The notes beneath the pieces are model-generated. The model had not been told where the DNA came from. It made no database searches and saw only the letters and a program-made list of their open reading frames with translations. 64,000 nucleotides of DNA. Origin: Pieris napi. Its lineage: Eukaryota > Arthropoda > Insecta > Lepidoptera > Pieridae. Within the stretch, counting starts at the first letter, position 1; each line of letters begins with the position of its first letter. Where the stretch lies: assembly GCF_905475465.1 (NCBI RefSeq), contig NC_062240.1, positions 1,379,001 to 1,443,000 on the forward strand, given 5' to 3'. The position numbers and the translations under genes are program-made. Positions 43,471 through 56,076 of this stretch are shown here, one piece after another.

Positions 43471-46209
43471 TTTTAAATGAACTTTTATCCTTAATTCTGA
43501 CGTCCCGCCTTTTTTAAATGGTAAGATTACTATGCTGTCGCATATTGTGTACGATGTACGGCTGATGTGAATACCTTAGTACGATTTATTTATTTGTGAT
43601 GTTAAACACATTGATTTTCTACAATGGACGAAATGTAAATACAACTGATTTAAGTAAAACGTTATTTTGTTTTCTACGCTTATTTATTTGTCCCTAAGCA
43701 TGTGCTCTCGGTATCAATATAACCTCAATCTTGCCAAATTCTATTTTTAATAATACTTACAAAGATAAGCTGTTATCAAAATGGAGACTTGTCAGTATTA
43801 GGTATAGCTAGCAAACAAACGTACGTATCTTGGATGGTTTCAGTTTTTAGCTTACATTCTACTTAAAAAAGGTTTCCGTGCAGATACGACATGGACATTC
43901 CGCACGGGTCTTCATAACAAAATGAAAACATACCTTTCTTAGAGTCTTACACTATATACGGGCACACCGCACAGTAGTCATTAATTATGTGATATAAATA
44001 ATTACTAATAACAAGCATTTTGAAAGAAAGTATAACAAAGATCTTTGACCTGCAGCTTGCGAGTTATTTTATTGATTAATTCAATAGCTGGTACATAATA
44101 AGTTTAAGTACCAAATACCAATATTCCTATAATAATGGTGTGGTGATAGGATCTAGGCTACGATTAAATGTTGCATACTTCATCTGTTTTTTTGTTGTGA
44201 CATGTGGGGAGTGCCCTCTAGCGTGAGCTAAAAATACATGTTTTTAAGCAGGTACAGAGACATCTTGTGGTAAATGGTTATGAGCTGACAGAGACCTGGA
44301 TTTGGCGGTAAATTCAAAAATTTGTGATGATAAATAAACGATATAATGGCAATTTTTTAAAATAATTTATATCCTTATTTTTGCAATTTTTCTAAAGGCG
44401 ACGTGATCATTCAATTAATCCAATCCTACATGCTTAAAGTATGTGTAAAGGTTATACTGATATTAAAACTTACTTGTACACAATACAAAAAATATTAAAT
44501 TGAATTCGAGTTGTAATTTAAAATACTCTTAATTCATTTACGAAATATTAAAAGTATCTGATTCACCAATATCATATCTATCGGTAGTTAGATAAATCCT
44601 AATGATAAATATGTTAAACGTAAATCTACTAGCTTAAGATACCTACTAAGTTATTGTTTCTGCAAGACTTCATTATTACCTCTTATCACAACTTATTAAT
44701 ATTGTAAAGACGCGCCGTATTATAATGGAAATACTCTTTTTATCTCTTTACGTACAAGTTAGCTGGATAGATTGTATTAATAATAATTACGTAGATAAGA
44801 TTTACTGTGACTTCTAAAAGTTCTCTTAAAATTAATACATATGATATATTTAAATATAATTGTAATTGGTCTGAACTCTGAGGAAAATATAAGAGTCATA
44901 GAAAAATATCTAACTAAAAAATATTGTTCAAGTGAAATTAACGCATTCAATAGATTGTCAATTGTCATCAAAGATATGTCACTTTGACGGCTTTGTTTAG
45001 GTATGCTCTGTAAATTGTAGACAGTAATCAGTTCAGTATGTATTAAAAAATTTAGTCGGTGTCGTATAATTTGTTCTGTTGCACGTGTCGTTATCGTAGT
45101 TCTATCCATGTGTTATGGTTAAACGTATATCGTAAATTTAAGTATAATAATCATATTACCAATAGTACCTATTTAATTAAAGTATAGTCTAGTTTTTTGA
45201 AACAAAAATAAAATGTGAAAGTGTTGCAACTCATCCAATCAATTGACCGAGAACTTGAAAACAAAATTGTGTTTTGTTATTATACGGTGATTTAAAAAGG
45301 TAAATATTATTATACGTTTCAATAAGACCATATTCCGGTTTAATTTGTAAAAAGAAAGGTATAAAAGACATATTATATGGATTATATTTGTTTTATATGG
45401 ATTTTCCATATAAACTCTAGCTGTGTAACAAATGACTTACAGCATAAAGAGAATTTATTTTCCCACAACAGGATATGGGCCACTTTTCTGTGGCTGTTCC
45501 AAAATGCAGTTATATTGTTACAGTATTCTATCTAACATTTGACTTATGTACAAGATCATATATCCTTATGCAAATAATATAAATGCTATATACCATTTGG
45601 TAACCAAGTTTGAATAATTACGCGCATTAGACTAAAAAAATACTATACTGGTTGGAATGAAAGCGTCATTTATTTGTTATTGACGTCCATTTTTCCAATA
45701 TGACCAATATGAGACAAGTGAGATTTTGCCGAAACTATTTCGTGATATAAGACAAACTAGCAAAACATGGGTGCCTAAATAAACACAGGCTTTGCGTAGG
45801 TATCTGAACACTTTAAAAAATAGTTATATCTTTAAAGATCATTAATAAATATTTGAACCAAATTAATAAATGCAATACACAAGTAATTATAAGTGTACTA
45901 ATTTTTTATCGCTACACGATAATTCTTCAGTGGATTCTTTGTTCGTATACAATTAGATATTGTATTGACTGATAGTGCGATATAATTTTTGTTTTTCGTT
46001 TGAAACAAAGACAATGGCATTGCTAATTTAAACATTAGTCACGCAATAATGGCTAAACCGTAAGACGTTTGCAGGCTTTTCTACATCGGTAGGAAATATT
46101 GGAGTAATGTCTTTTACGATGACTGTACTGTGCTAATCATTCAATAGCTTATAACTGTACTGATTGTTCTGTTAGTAAAATTTAAATGTATATAAATAAT
46201 AGTCATGTG
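43471..46209. other. AT-rich intergenic DNA, nothing recognised
   Basis: No exon-like frame or repeat of the families named elsewhere was recognised. The 110-codon minus-strand frame at 44777-45109 has no protein-like features. Confidence 0.4.
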
Positions 46210-46214
46210 TGCAA

Positions 46215-46495
46215 CAGTTAATCAGAAACGGAAAGGCTGGTTCCACATAGTGGTGGAAGTATTTCCGAATCAATTCGACTCCGAAAAGACCCTATAATTC
46301 TTAAAAGACGTAGACGGCTCACCGCGCCGGGGCTAGCTCCGGTGTCGTTGGCTTCATAGTGTCCCATACAAGACTGACGACCGGACGTAGACCCGGAGCT
46401 AAGCCCAGCGAAAAACCGTCTCGTGGGCATGAGCCGTCTGGCTGAATGTCCATTGAGTCTCCTACCCTATAGCCCCTTTTTATATTAAAAAGACA
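46215..46495. repeat. Mixed LINE-tail and GC-rich repeat fragments
   Basis: TGGTTCCACATAGTGGTGGA, AGTATTTCCGAATCAATTCG recalls the CTGCCCACTGTAGTATTTCC, AAACCAATTCG block of the copies at 53820 and 57355. The following GC-rich piece (CGCCGGGGCTAGCTCCGGTG, GAGCCGTCTGGCTGAATGTC) is unlike nearby DNA and unidentified. Confidence 0.45.
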
Positions 46496-46544
46496 TTTTA
46501 AATGGATTTTATAAAATATTCTGGAGCTCTGATGCAGGATAGTT

Positions 46545-46800
46545 GTACTATGTATCATCATCATCAATGGTCTTAAGTACACTTCGCCATCGCAATCTAT
46601 CCAGTGCTTCCCGCGTCCAATTTCGAACCCCTTTTGTTTCGAGGTCCTTGAAACTCCATGCTACCAACGCAGCCTCGGTCTACCGGGTTTTCTCTTGCCA
46701 CCGCGTAGTGAGTTCAGTTAGGACCTTGGGGTTCTGCCGTTCGCCATTTGGTGCACATGTCCCAGCCACTTGAGCCTGTCGCACTTTATGTATTGGAAAA
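46545..46800 (-). pseudogene. LINE reverse-transcriptase C-terminal relic
   Basis: The minus strand reads LKWLGHVHQMANGRTP, then in a shifted frame GGKRKPGRPRLRW with a stop, then GVRNWTREALDRLRWRSVLK and a run of Asp codons. This is the usual end of RTE-like LINE polyproteins (GHVxRM...GRPRxRWxD...W...ADRxxWR). Several frame changes and stops show it is old. Confidence 0.7.
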
Positions 46801-47944
46801 TGTTGGCGTCGTCTAGGATGTGTACTATATGTATAAAATAATAAATTTATATAGCCATCACGTTATACAGAAAAATGATTTCAGTGAATTATAAAGCAAT
46901 AAAAACCAAACTAACAAGTTGGAAAAGCGGGTATTTATTGCGAAAGTTAACCTTGCATTATTAACTCCATTCAGTGTTTGGAGCTTATGTAATTATAAGT
47001 TGCTTTCCTAATTAGTAGGGCAATTCAATTTGTAACCCTAGAGGGCAACAGTGCGTGCAATTATCGCACGAATTACAATCGACCGATCCGAGAAAGGTCT
47101 AGGTTTGAAAATAGCGTTTTTGCTTGAAAATTGTATTATACAGTTGCATAGGTCAAATTACCTCGAAAACATAATAAATATTTTATATTAAGAAAAAAAC
47201 GCATTGTAATAAATGTCAAATCAACTAGTAACGAAGCTGATTACAGCTTGTTCCTGCTCGTATTTGATTTCTTATACAATATACGATACAATATATGTAT
47301 GTATATATACATTATACATGCTTAAGATTTACGTTTTTCTCATTTAAATATGACAGTGAACAGACTACGTCGTTGATAGCCCTAATCTTTTTTAACGCCA
47401 CATAAATAATGATATAAAACACAGTTTAAACTATTTTAAAGCAATTCGACTGCGACCAATTCCCTTAAATAAAGGTTTTAAATAAACTTAATATTATATT
47501 ATATGTATTGAATTATTAATTTGTAATAATTGAACGTTTTGGGAGCTTTTTAGCAATCGAGGTAACGAGTAACTCTTTAACTTATTAAATATGTAGTGCT
47601 CGCGTAAACTTAGACAAAAAATATATGAAAAAAAATCATTGCTTCGACTGTCGAAGAGTTGTTGCATCTGGCACAGGACAAGACCCGCTTCTCTTTAACT
47701 TACGGCCAACCTCCAGTAATTTAAAGGCATCAAAAGAAGAAGAAATTTAGACAATACATATTTTGTTCACTTGTGTGTATATATTTTGGCACAGAGTTGG
47801 GTCACTTTCAATAAAGTGCTAACCGCGGCCCACTGACCTGCAACGCTGGGACCGCCGCCATACTATTTCTAACAGAAGCTCAAGGGCTTAATAATAATAA
47901 TCTTGTCGGTGCATGAGTGCGTTACAACCACTATTTTACAAGTA

Positions 47945-48228
47945 GGTAGCAGCATTGGCCTAGTGGCTTCCGCGTGCGACTCTCATACCTGAGGTCGTAG
48001 GTTCGATCCCGGCTGTGCACCAATGGACTTTCTTTCTATATGCGCATTTAACATTTGCTCGAACGGTGAAGGAAACCGACATGTCTTAGACCCAAAAAGT
48101 CGACGGCGTGTGTCAGGCACTGGAGGCTGATCGTCTACTTGCCTATTAGATTTAAAAATGATCATGAAACAGATTCAAAAATCTGAGGCCAAACCTAAAG
48201 AGGTTGTAGCGCCACTGTTTTTTTTTAT
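47945..48228 (+). repeat. tRNA-derived SINE, copy 2
   Basis: Pol III promoter boxes are visible: A box TGGCCTAGTGG at 47956 and B box GGTTCGATCCC at 48000. The body has GCGCATTTAACATTTGCTCG, AACGGTGAAGGAAACC, GACGGCGTGTGTCAGGCACT, CTACTTGCCTATTAGATTTA, and a tail AAAGAGGTTGTAGCGCCACT ending in a T run. Copies at 52345 and 53240 share orientation; 11275 is inverted. Confidence 0.85.
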
Positions 48229-49385
48229 GTTACGTTTTATCTTCTACGCAATATTAAATTCGTTAAGATAATGTTTAAACGGCACTCATAAATTCCTTTT
48301 AGAAAACCTATTTACCTAGAATTTAAACCAATATTATAAATTGTGTTTGCATTTTTCAAAGACAGTTTTTTTTAACATTTTCGTTAGATTTGCCTTGTGC
48401 TGTCCGAATAGATCTTATGGATTTAAATACAATTTCCACAACGTATATTTAAATATTTTGTCAGTAAATAATCTTCTGATTTAAGTATAAACGTTGTATG
48501 TGAGGCGGTGTCAAGGTGCATAGTAAACGCAAGGACGAACTGATCGTGTTATGAAATTAACTCCGAAACCAGGTTTTATACTGCATTGATAAATTGCTTA
48601 AACTAGTGAATTTAAATTATTAATTTTATTATGAAATTTATTTCAACTTAAAATATTAAACGATTTAAGTAGTTATGTTTTATAAAATTAACAGAAAACC
48701 TTTTGGTATCTATTAATGTTTTCTAATTTTTTTTTAAATCATAGTATATTACCCATACGCTTCACAAATAGGTCTTTCTCGGGCGACGGGTCGAGAAAAC
48801 TCTTAAGCTGCGAGAGTAAGCGGGTAATGGGGGCTTGTTGACTCTGGACAGTGCGAGTCAAATACACAGCAAAATAGTTGTAGGCAGCGGTGATGATTGT
48901 CTGGAACGTACAGACTCATAATTACTCCCAGCAAGTATTAGACCAGTCAGTCAAGACAATTAATTCATAATAATTCCAAAAGTTTTCAAATTTTGATGTA
49001 AGGTCGGGAGTGGTATTAAAACAAACTATAAAATTTTGCAACCTGCTCTGCGGTCCGGAACATTGTTAAAAATAAGTTTTGGTCGTGAAAAAAATTCCAA
49101 AAGTTCTGCAAACTTGGGGAAGTTTTCGATATAATATTTCATATCACGTATAAAATTTGCAACCAACCTAAGTGATTAGTACGCACTTATTTTGTTCATA
49201 ACATAGTTTTTTCTTAATATTCGATTTAAATCCCCTTTAACGAGAAAAGTTAAATGTGAATCATTTGTATAAAACGCGTTATATGCTGTCATACAAGTGC
49301 GTTATGCGAGAATACTCCTACAACGCGTTTCCTACAACGTGGTTCCAACCTGGTTTAGGATTGATTATTATACCAAAATCCTGTG

Positions 49386-49692
49386 ACAGAAGAACTTTAT
49401 ACATTTTATAGAATACCTAGACTTAATTATAGTTAAAACAGTGGCTATATAAAAAGGTATTGATTAAAATGAGTAGAAAGATCTAGGTTTAATTATTTAT
49501 ATAAAGAAAAATAAAGATATGGATTAGACCCCTATCACTGTACATAGAAAATAGATTGAAGCCAAGCCAAAATACCGAAGAATTTTATAAATTACATAGA
49601 CATTATATATAGAGCTAATTTAAGTTAAAGTAGTGGCTGTATATGTACATATGTATTGCTTAAAAGGAGTAGAAAGTTCTAGGTTTAATTTC
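49386..49692 (+). repeat. Imperfect tandem duplication, period about 190 bases
   Basis: GAAGAACTTTATACATTTTA, TAGA..CCTAGACTTAATTA..GTTAAAACAGTGGCTATAT..GAGTAGAAAG.TCTAGGTTTAATT recurs from about 49577 with many substitutions. A related inverted piece lies at about 50868-50945. These are likely copies of one unnamed repeat. Confidence 0.65.
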
Positions 49693-50104
49693 TATATATG
49701 TGGTTGTTTTGCCGTATGGTGATGAAAGTGCAGCGACCACGTTGTGAAATCAAAAGTGTAATTACATTTCTGTTCATTCGTATTATAGCATATTTATCCG
49801 ATTTTATACACATTGTTTGAAACTAATTATGAAAGAACGATATGGTTCTTTATATTATTAAAATACGCCATTATACGCATAATGAATTATCTACAGTATA
49901 AGTTATAATCTCTATTGTGATATACATGATAATTACGGTGAACATAAATTTTACAAAAAAATATATTATACTTCCAACTATTTTTTTTTCAACCTTTTAC
50001 TAGTTTTACTAGTAATAGTAAATATATTTATGAAGCGAATGGGGTGATATATATATATAATATTTAAAATGTACTTAGAAAAGATTCATGGATAGCAAAG
50101 GTTT

Positions 50105-50245
50105 TTTTTATGGAAATGCTGCAGCAATATACACACTACCACACGGACCAACATTTTTAAATTTGTTTTAAGTTTTTGTTTATAAATTTTTAATTATTAT
50201 TACTATATTAAGAATATTATAAATACTGTTGTCTATTAGTGAATT
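50105..50245 (+). repeat. LINE 3' end, copy A
   Basis: ATGCTGCAGCAATATACACA, CTACCACACGGACCAACATT, TTTAAATTTGTTTTAAGTTT and TTATTATTACTA match, in order, copies at 51870 and 54678. Short and decayed. Confidence 0.5.
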
Positions 50246-51867
50246 TATAATTTTATAATCAAACACGTTTTGTGTAAATAATGATAAATAATTAAAAAAA
50301 TAATAATACCTTATCAAATAAAAATACATCTAGAATGTTCAGTTCTAATAACATTAGTATTAATTAGCTCGTAATACTTATTCAATGCCAAATTATGATT
50401 GGTACGAGGTTAAAACATTGTTTATTATCTTCTCCACGCTAATAGGTATATTTTGGATACAACGGGTTTAAGTACTCTTTAATTGTAATATTAGACATTT
50501 CTGTTACGCATAAGTCAACTGCACGAGGTTGTCCATGACTCAGAGAATTCCAGGACCAATTCATTTTAATGTTAACTCAATTGTAAGACACTGTAGTAGT
50601 AGAAAATCCAAGTGTATACTGTACCAATATTTACTGATAACTTCCTGTCTTATGTGAAAGATGTCTGATATCTAATATCTTTATTTTAATTTATTCCAAT
50701 TAGAGTAACTTTTCGCAGATTATTTGAGTTATAATATTAAACTTATCGCATTATAAATATACTATATTCGTCAACCTCTTCAATCATCACAGTACCTAGA
50801 TATAGTAACCATTTATAAAGAGTATAGGCTTAGATAGTTAGTAAGGCTATTCAAACTAAAATTCTTTTAAGCGATATAACTTTGATTAGGTCTAGGTATA
50901 ATGTCTATGTAATTTATAAAATTCCCCTGTCACAGTATATCGAAACGCATTGGCCGATTTATATTTTGTGTACCCGGCAGGTGAGAGCAGGTCGTAAACA
51001 ATGTCACAGTTTTATACAACGATAAGGCTGACCCACTCTATATTTTTATCAGTTTTTTTAAGAATCGGCATAAAAAAATACAAAAAATACATTATTATCT
51101 TTCGGCAACCTACTCCCACTTTTTAGTACCGATATCTGAGCGAGATCTGTAATAACCTTTATCCTGCAAAACAACGCAGCCTGCAACAGTAATTTAAAGG
51201 CTTCGAATAGTTAAAAAAAATACTTCCTAATAGTGTAGTTTATGCGAAAGGATTTATAATCTGTGAATCTGTTTTATTAGTATTACCAAAGACAAAGTAA
51301 ATTTAGATTATATGATATTAAGGATAACTGCTTGTCTGTGGTATAGCCAGAATTGTCAGAGCATTGTTGGTCTATTACTTTAATTGTCTTTGGTATTACT
51401 TATAGATAAGACAATGACCCGAAGGCTAGTTCATCGTTAGAACCTTGATGTTTTCCTCTCAACGTGTGAGGTTTATGATTGTCAATTAATTTTAATTATT
51501 TGGAAATCAAATTAATGTCACTTAAGTTTTTGTAGGCTATAATCATTACATATTATCATTGCAATTAATTTTAAACGATTAGGAAGTTAAATATGATGTT
51601 TTTTTAATTATGTTTCAAAGTCAAGACAGCGCGAACTTGTGACACTCTTGTGTCAAAACTTATTGCATTTGAAATACGAGAGACATGATGTTAATAAATG
51701 AATACATATTTAGCGTTTAGCGTCTATGTATTTTACTCAAAATCCAGTGGGTATTTTTAACCGACATTCGAATTTAACATTGAATTAAGCACATATTATG
51801 GTGTTTGTCACTTAAACGATATAGTAATAGCTTACGGTTATAAATATTATTATTAGATAATATAATA

Positions 51868-52110
51868 TATACCGATGACTCCAGAGCTGGTGCATTCGCT
51901 CAACGAATACGTATCGCAGTACAGCATTAAAGGTACACTGCCACAGGGACTAAACTTTTTAAATTTGTTTTAATTTTCTATTATTACTTTTTAATTATTT
52001 TTATTATTACTGTGTATATGTAGGTTAAGAAAATTATAAATACTGTTTATTTGATTGTTAAGCTTAGGTTTACACGTAATTGTTTAATAATAATAAATTA
52101 TATAATATGT
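51868..52110 (+). repeat. LINE 3' end, copy B
   Basis: ATGACTCCAGAGCTGGTGCA, TTCGCTCAACGAATACGTAT, CGCAGTACAGC, ACACTGCCACAGGGACTAAA, then a T/A-rich UTR with TTATTATTACTGTGT and AATAATAATAAAT. The coding-like part reads as the extreme C terminus of a reverse-transcriptase ORF. Confidence 0.6.
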
Positions 52111-52344
52111 AATACTAAAATTACTTAAGCAACTTTTTAATTTTTTTTAAATGTAAATAATTCATTTGTGAACATGTCTTATTAATAAAATTATTTTAAA
52201 ATATAAAAGCGGAAAAAAACCATTTAATTACAGGTTTTTTTATACTTGAATGAATTAGAGGTTAATCGTTTGGAAAATTATTAAAATATGCTTTTCAAGG
52301 TCGTATTTCGTTTTTAAGAATATTTTTATAATGGTTAGTACGTT

Positions 52345-52608
52345 TGAGCAGTGTTGGCCTAGTGGCTGCAGCGTGCGACTCTCACCCCTGAAGTCAATCT
52401 TGGCTGTGCACCAATGGGTGTTCTTGCTATGCGCATTTAATATTCCATCGAACGGTGAAGGACCATCGTGCAGAAACCGGCTTGCTTAAGACCCATAAAG
52501 TCGATGGCGTGTGTCAGGCACAAGAGGGTGATCACCTACTTGGCTATTAGAATTACAGATTCAGAAATCTGAGGCCCAGACCTAAAAAGGTTGTAGCGCC
52601 ATTGGTTT
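52345..52608 (+). repeat. tRNA-derived SINE, copy 3
   Basis: Starts GAGCAGTGTTGGCCTAGTGG; the B box is eroded (GAAGTCAATCTTGGCTG). Shared blocks are CGAACGGTGAAGGACCATCG, GGCGTGTGTCAGGCACAAGA, ACTTGGCTATTAGAATTACA and GAGGCCCAGACCTAAAAAGG. It is slightly shorter than the copy at 47945. Confidence 0.85.
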
Positions 52609-53239
52609 TTTATGGTTAGTAATATAAATGCATATGAAACATAATAATGTGATCTACAACGAAATAGGTTCACGAGTATTTTCGTCAAAATACCAAATAA
52701 AAGTCAAATCACGTCGACGGAAGAGATTTCAATGTCATTGCTCTGCGCGCGCGCAGAATTGCGATCGACGCCTTTAGTATACTTTCATTTGTGTCATGTT
52801 TTTATACAATGTCATATGATTATAATAATAAGTTATTAAATTTTCGTAGTTATGATACCTTTGGTAAATTATGCTTAGTTGAAAAATATAAATTTTGTGG
52901 TTTTTATTATAAATAAATAAAAAAAATATCGCAATCTATATTACAGAATTATAAAACCTTTTTAAACACAGGTGCTTTTTATTTTCAATCAATTAAATTT
53001 CGTTAAAAAGGAATATTATTTGCTTGACCAAAAACTATTACTACAATTTTTTATATATTATAAATTAGATAAAAAATCAAGTTTGCGAATTTGTATATGA
53101 CATTCATATGTTTCGAAGTAAATACCGATTGGAGAGAATGCTAGTCGGTCAAGGTAAACAATTTATCGGACTTATGTATGTATGATGAAGTCCACAGAAA
53201 TAGTGGAGGGCGCGCAAAAGCGTTGCTAACTCCATCGTA

Positions 53240-53527
53240 TAGAGCAGTGTTTGTCTAGTGGCTTCAGCGTGCGACTCTCCATGGTCGTAGGTGCGATCCC
53301 CGGCTGTTCACCAATACACTTTCTGTCTATGTGCGCATTTAACATTCGCTCGAACGGTGAAGGTAAACATCGTGAGGGAACCGGCTTGCCTTAGACCCAA
53401 ACAGTAGACGGCGTGCGTCAGGCACAAGAGGCTGACCACCTACTTGCCTATTAGATTAACAAATTATGATAAAACATATACAGAAATCTGAGGCCCAGAC
53501 CTACAAAGATTGTAACGCCACTAATTT
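53240..53527 (+). repeat. tRNA-derived SINE, copy 4
   Basis: Starts GAGCAGTGTTTGTCTAGTGG, B box GTGCGATCCCCGG, then CGCTCGAACGGTGAAGGTAA, GGCGTGCGTCAGGCACAAGA, CTACTTGCCTATTAGATTAA and GGCCCAGACCTACAAAGATT. It is most similar to the copy at 52345, 900 bases upstream. Confidence 0.85.
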
Positions 53528-53649
53528 TTATTTGATATAGATATATGATTTATACGAGTATATATTAAATTAATTTAATTCTATTGTATTTGTATTACTG
53601 TAAGAATATAAAATAGGGAAATAAATAAATAAAACTTAAAGCCAATAAT

Positions 53650-54012
53650 CGTAGGGATCTGCTGGATGCTATGTTACTTTATATGCAGAGTGTACAGAGG
53701 AGTTCTTCGGACTGGAGCTGACTTCAGCATTGTACGTCGGGGCAGAATACGAAATGGCACCCGTATCACCTCGACGTCCGTTATTCCACAACTAGGGTTT
53801 TTTAAGCCAGTTTTGTGAACCACATATTTAACCAGCTGCCCACTGAAGTATTTCCGAACCAATTCGACTTAGGGTCCTTCAAGAAAAGAGCGTATCAATT
53901 CTTAAAAACCTGGCAACGCAAGCCCTCTGGTATTGAGAGTGTCCATGGGCGGTGTCACTTAACATCAGGTGAGTCTCCTGCCCGTTTGCCCCTGTTCTAT
54001 AAAAAAAAATAG
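53650..54012 (+). repeat. LINE 3' end with C-terminal ORF remnant
   Basis: Plus-strand frames read RRDLLDAMLLYMQ... then, after stops, FNQLPTEVFPNQFDLGSFKK and WQRKPSGIESVHGRCHLTSG. The 3' tail CCTGCCCGTTTGCCCCTGTT ends in CTATAAAAAAAAA. Inverted copies of this tail occur near 61210 and a related one at 11090. The short UTR and poly(A)-like end fit a LINE. Confidence 0.7.
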
Positions 54013-54677
54013 CATCAATATGTTGATCTCACCTCATATCTTGTTTAAATTGAGTTTCTTCTAACCGTCTGTTCTGTTCTTAGAGGTTTGAGACGTTCCA
54101 AATAGGCTGATACCTTTTCTTTCTCCACTAAATTAATTTAGTGTTCTGCGTTCTACTAAACAGAATGGCTAGAATGTGCATTCTGCTGCAGAGCCCGAAT
54201 CTTGTTTTTTTTCGGATTGCCCATCCGATTACAAGAAGGACATGTCTTAGATTCTTTCTAAACTTTATAATTAAGGAAATTTTCTTTAAATTATTTTGTA
54301 ATACATATTTCATTATCTTTGCAAACTTATAATAATAATAAATCGTTTATTTGCAAAGAATGTGTACATTCAGAATTATTTATTATTAAATTGCACAATC
54401 AGGCAAATAAAAATAGGCATGCAAGTGTAATAAATTGTCATAATAATAAGAACAGTTATTTCTAATTGTCAAAACTTATGGTCTAAGTACTCTCCCACGC
54501 CATATAGGTACTTTGCATTTAAATTTTATTAATTAATTATAAGTATTATGTTTGCACGCCATCCACACCTCTTATCGAGGCCACACATTGCTTATAATTT
54601 AAGTAATTTGTTTCTTTCCTTTATTTTTTTATGCTTGGCCTCGTTGTGCGACTATAAGTAAATAAAGACAATGACGC

Positions 54678-54920
54678 CTAAGTTTCCGGTGACCCCAGAT
54701 CTGGTACTTTTTTTTTTTGAGCGAGCTCAACGAATAAGTGTCGCAATACAGCGAGGAAATACTGCCAGCGTTAACAGTACACTTCCACAGGGATCTAACT
54801 TTTTAAATATTCTATTTATTATGTTTTAATTATTATTATTATTACTGTGTAGCCAAGATAATTGGAAAAACTTTATAATTGATTGTTATGTTTAGGTTTT
54901 AATAAACGAAATTATACGTC
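54678..54920 (+). repeat. LINE 3' end, copy C
   Basis: GGTGACCCCAGATCTGGTAC, GAGCGAGCTCAACGAATAAG, CAGCGAGGAAATACTGCCAG, ACACTTCCACAGGGATCTAA, AACTTTTTAAATATTC and a TTATTATTATTATTACTGTG stretch match copies at 50105 and 51868. This is the fullest of the three. Confidence 0.65.
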
Positions 54921-54929
54921 TAATAAAGA

Positions 54930-55680
54930 CAATTTAAGAATTGTATAAAAATGATAGTTTGAAGGTGCTGCTGTTATGATCAGCACTTGATGGACATATT
55001 CAAAACATTATTTATGCTGGAAAATATATGCTGGATATAAGTGCACAAGTGTGACTGATATCCAGGCCCATAACACTTCTAGGAACACGTCCAGATTATG
55101 GCGCAGCTTCGGCCTATTCTTCCATATCAATCTACAAGAGAAGAAGATCCAAAGCCTTGTGACCTTGGAATCGCGGAGTACTAAAGTTACCTGTGGATAT
55201 CCCACGCTCCCGTGGCTAGCATAGAATTTTTATTTTTTGTGGCCTTTATGTTTTTGGGGATGGTTCTAATCAGGCTGAGCAATCAAGATCTTCAGATATG
55301 CAGTCGAAAAAACCCACAAAATATAAAAGTCTGTTAATACTAACAAAACGTATTCGTAACAATGTCAATTGGACATTCTTTCAATTCGTGATGCGTCCTC
55401 AAAGGTGACCGTGACCGTCTGGATCACTCCGTCACAACATCACCCATGACCCCAACATCCATCCATAAAAAGATCTCGTTGTCAATAACAAATTTAATTG
55501 TAATGCGACATATCTCTTATCATTTATTCGCAACGGACAATTGAGTTACCTACATACAACGCATTGTTTGCCGAGTTGTTTGTTCGGTGATGTGGTCATT
55601 GTGGATCAGTTACTTATTCAAGACAACAATGGCAAGTTCCACGATGACACGAAAACAGGCCGATAAATACGCATTTGCCC
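54930..55680. other. Intergenic DNA, nothing recognised
   Basis: Moderately AT-rich. The frame at 55008-55205 (minus) reads MGYPQVTLVLRDSKVTRLWI and resembles nothing I know; it could be a decayed repeat-encoded piece. Confidence 0.35.
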
Positions 55681-55684
55681 ATGA

Positions 55685-56076
55685 TCTATACATATAAAAA
55701 TGCTACGTTTGTGTACGTTTCAAAAACTCAAAAAGTTGCACCGATCGAGCTGATATTTTGGCATGATCCGCATTAAGGATTGTTTTATCTATTTTTTTTT
55801 TCTCATTTTTTTCCACAAGTATTGCAAAATTAAACTTATATGAAATTTTTTCTTTGTTTTGTTTCTCACAGCTTGGGAACAGCTTAGTTGTCTAAAAATA
55901 TAAAATGTATAATAGTTTTTGTAATCAATATCTTTCGAAGATGTTTTATCATAGACTTAAGAGCCTTATCCCAAATGTTTTTTTTTTGGACAAAAACATT
56001 TTTTTTTTATAATCTGGCCTTAAAATACGTATTATAGAAATAATTTACACAAAAAAACGTTTGCCGAGTCAGCTAG
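55685..56076 (+). mobile_element. Helitron-like non-autonomous element, plus orientation
   Basis: Begins TCTATACATATAAAAATGCT after an A, and ends ACGTTTGCCGAGTCAGCTAG. The start matches the reverse complement of the element at 12633-13056, and GCACCGATCGAGCTGATATT is the usual internal block of this repeat type. The base after CTAG is C instead of T and the terminal hairpin is weak, so the 3' end is less certain. Confidence 0.6.

Noticed and set aside
44777..45109. 110-codon minus-strand frame in intergenic DNA
   Set aside because: Composition follows local AT bias, and no domain or upstream signal is visible.
47995..48015. Possible tRNA gene at the GGTTCGATCCC box
   Set aside because: The box belongs to a dispersed SINE present in four copies; no cloverleaf with an acceptor stem could be formed.
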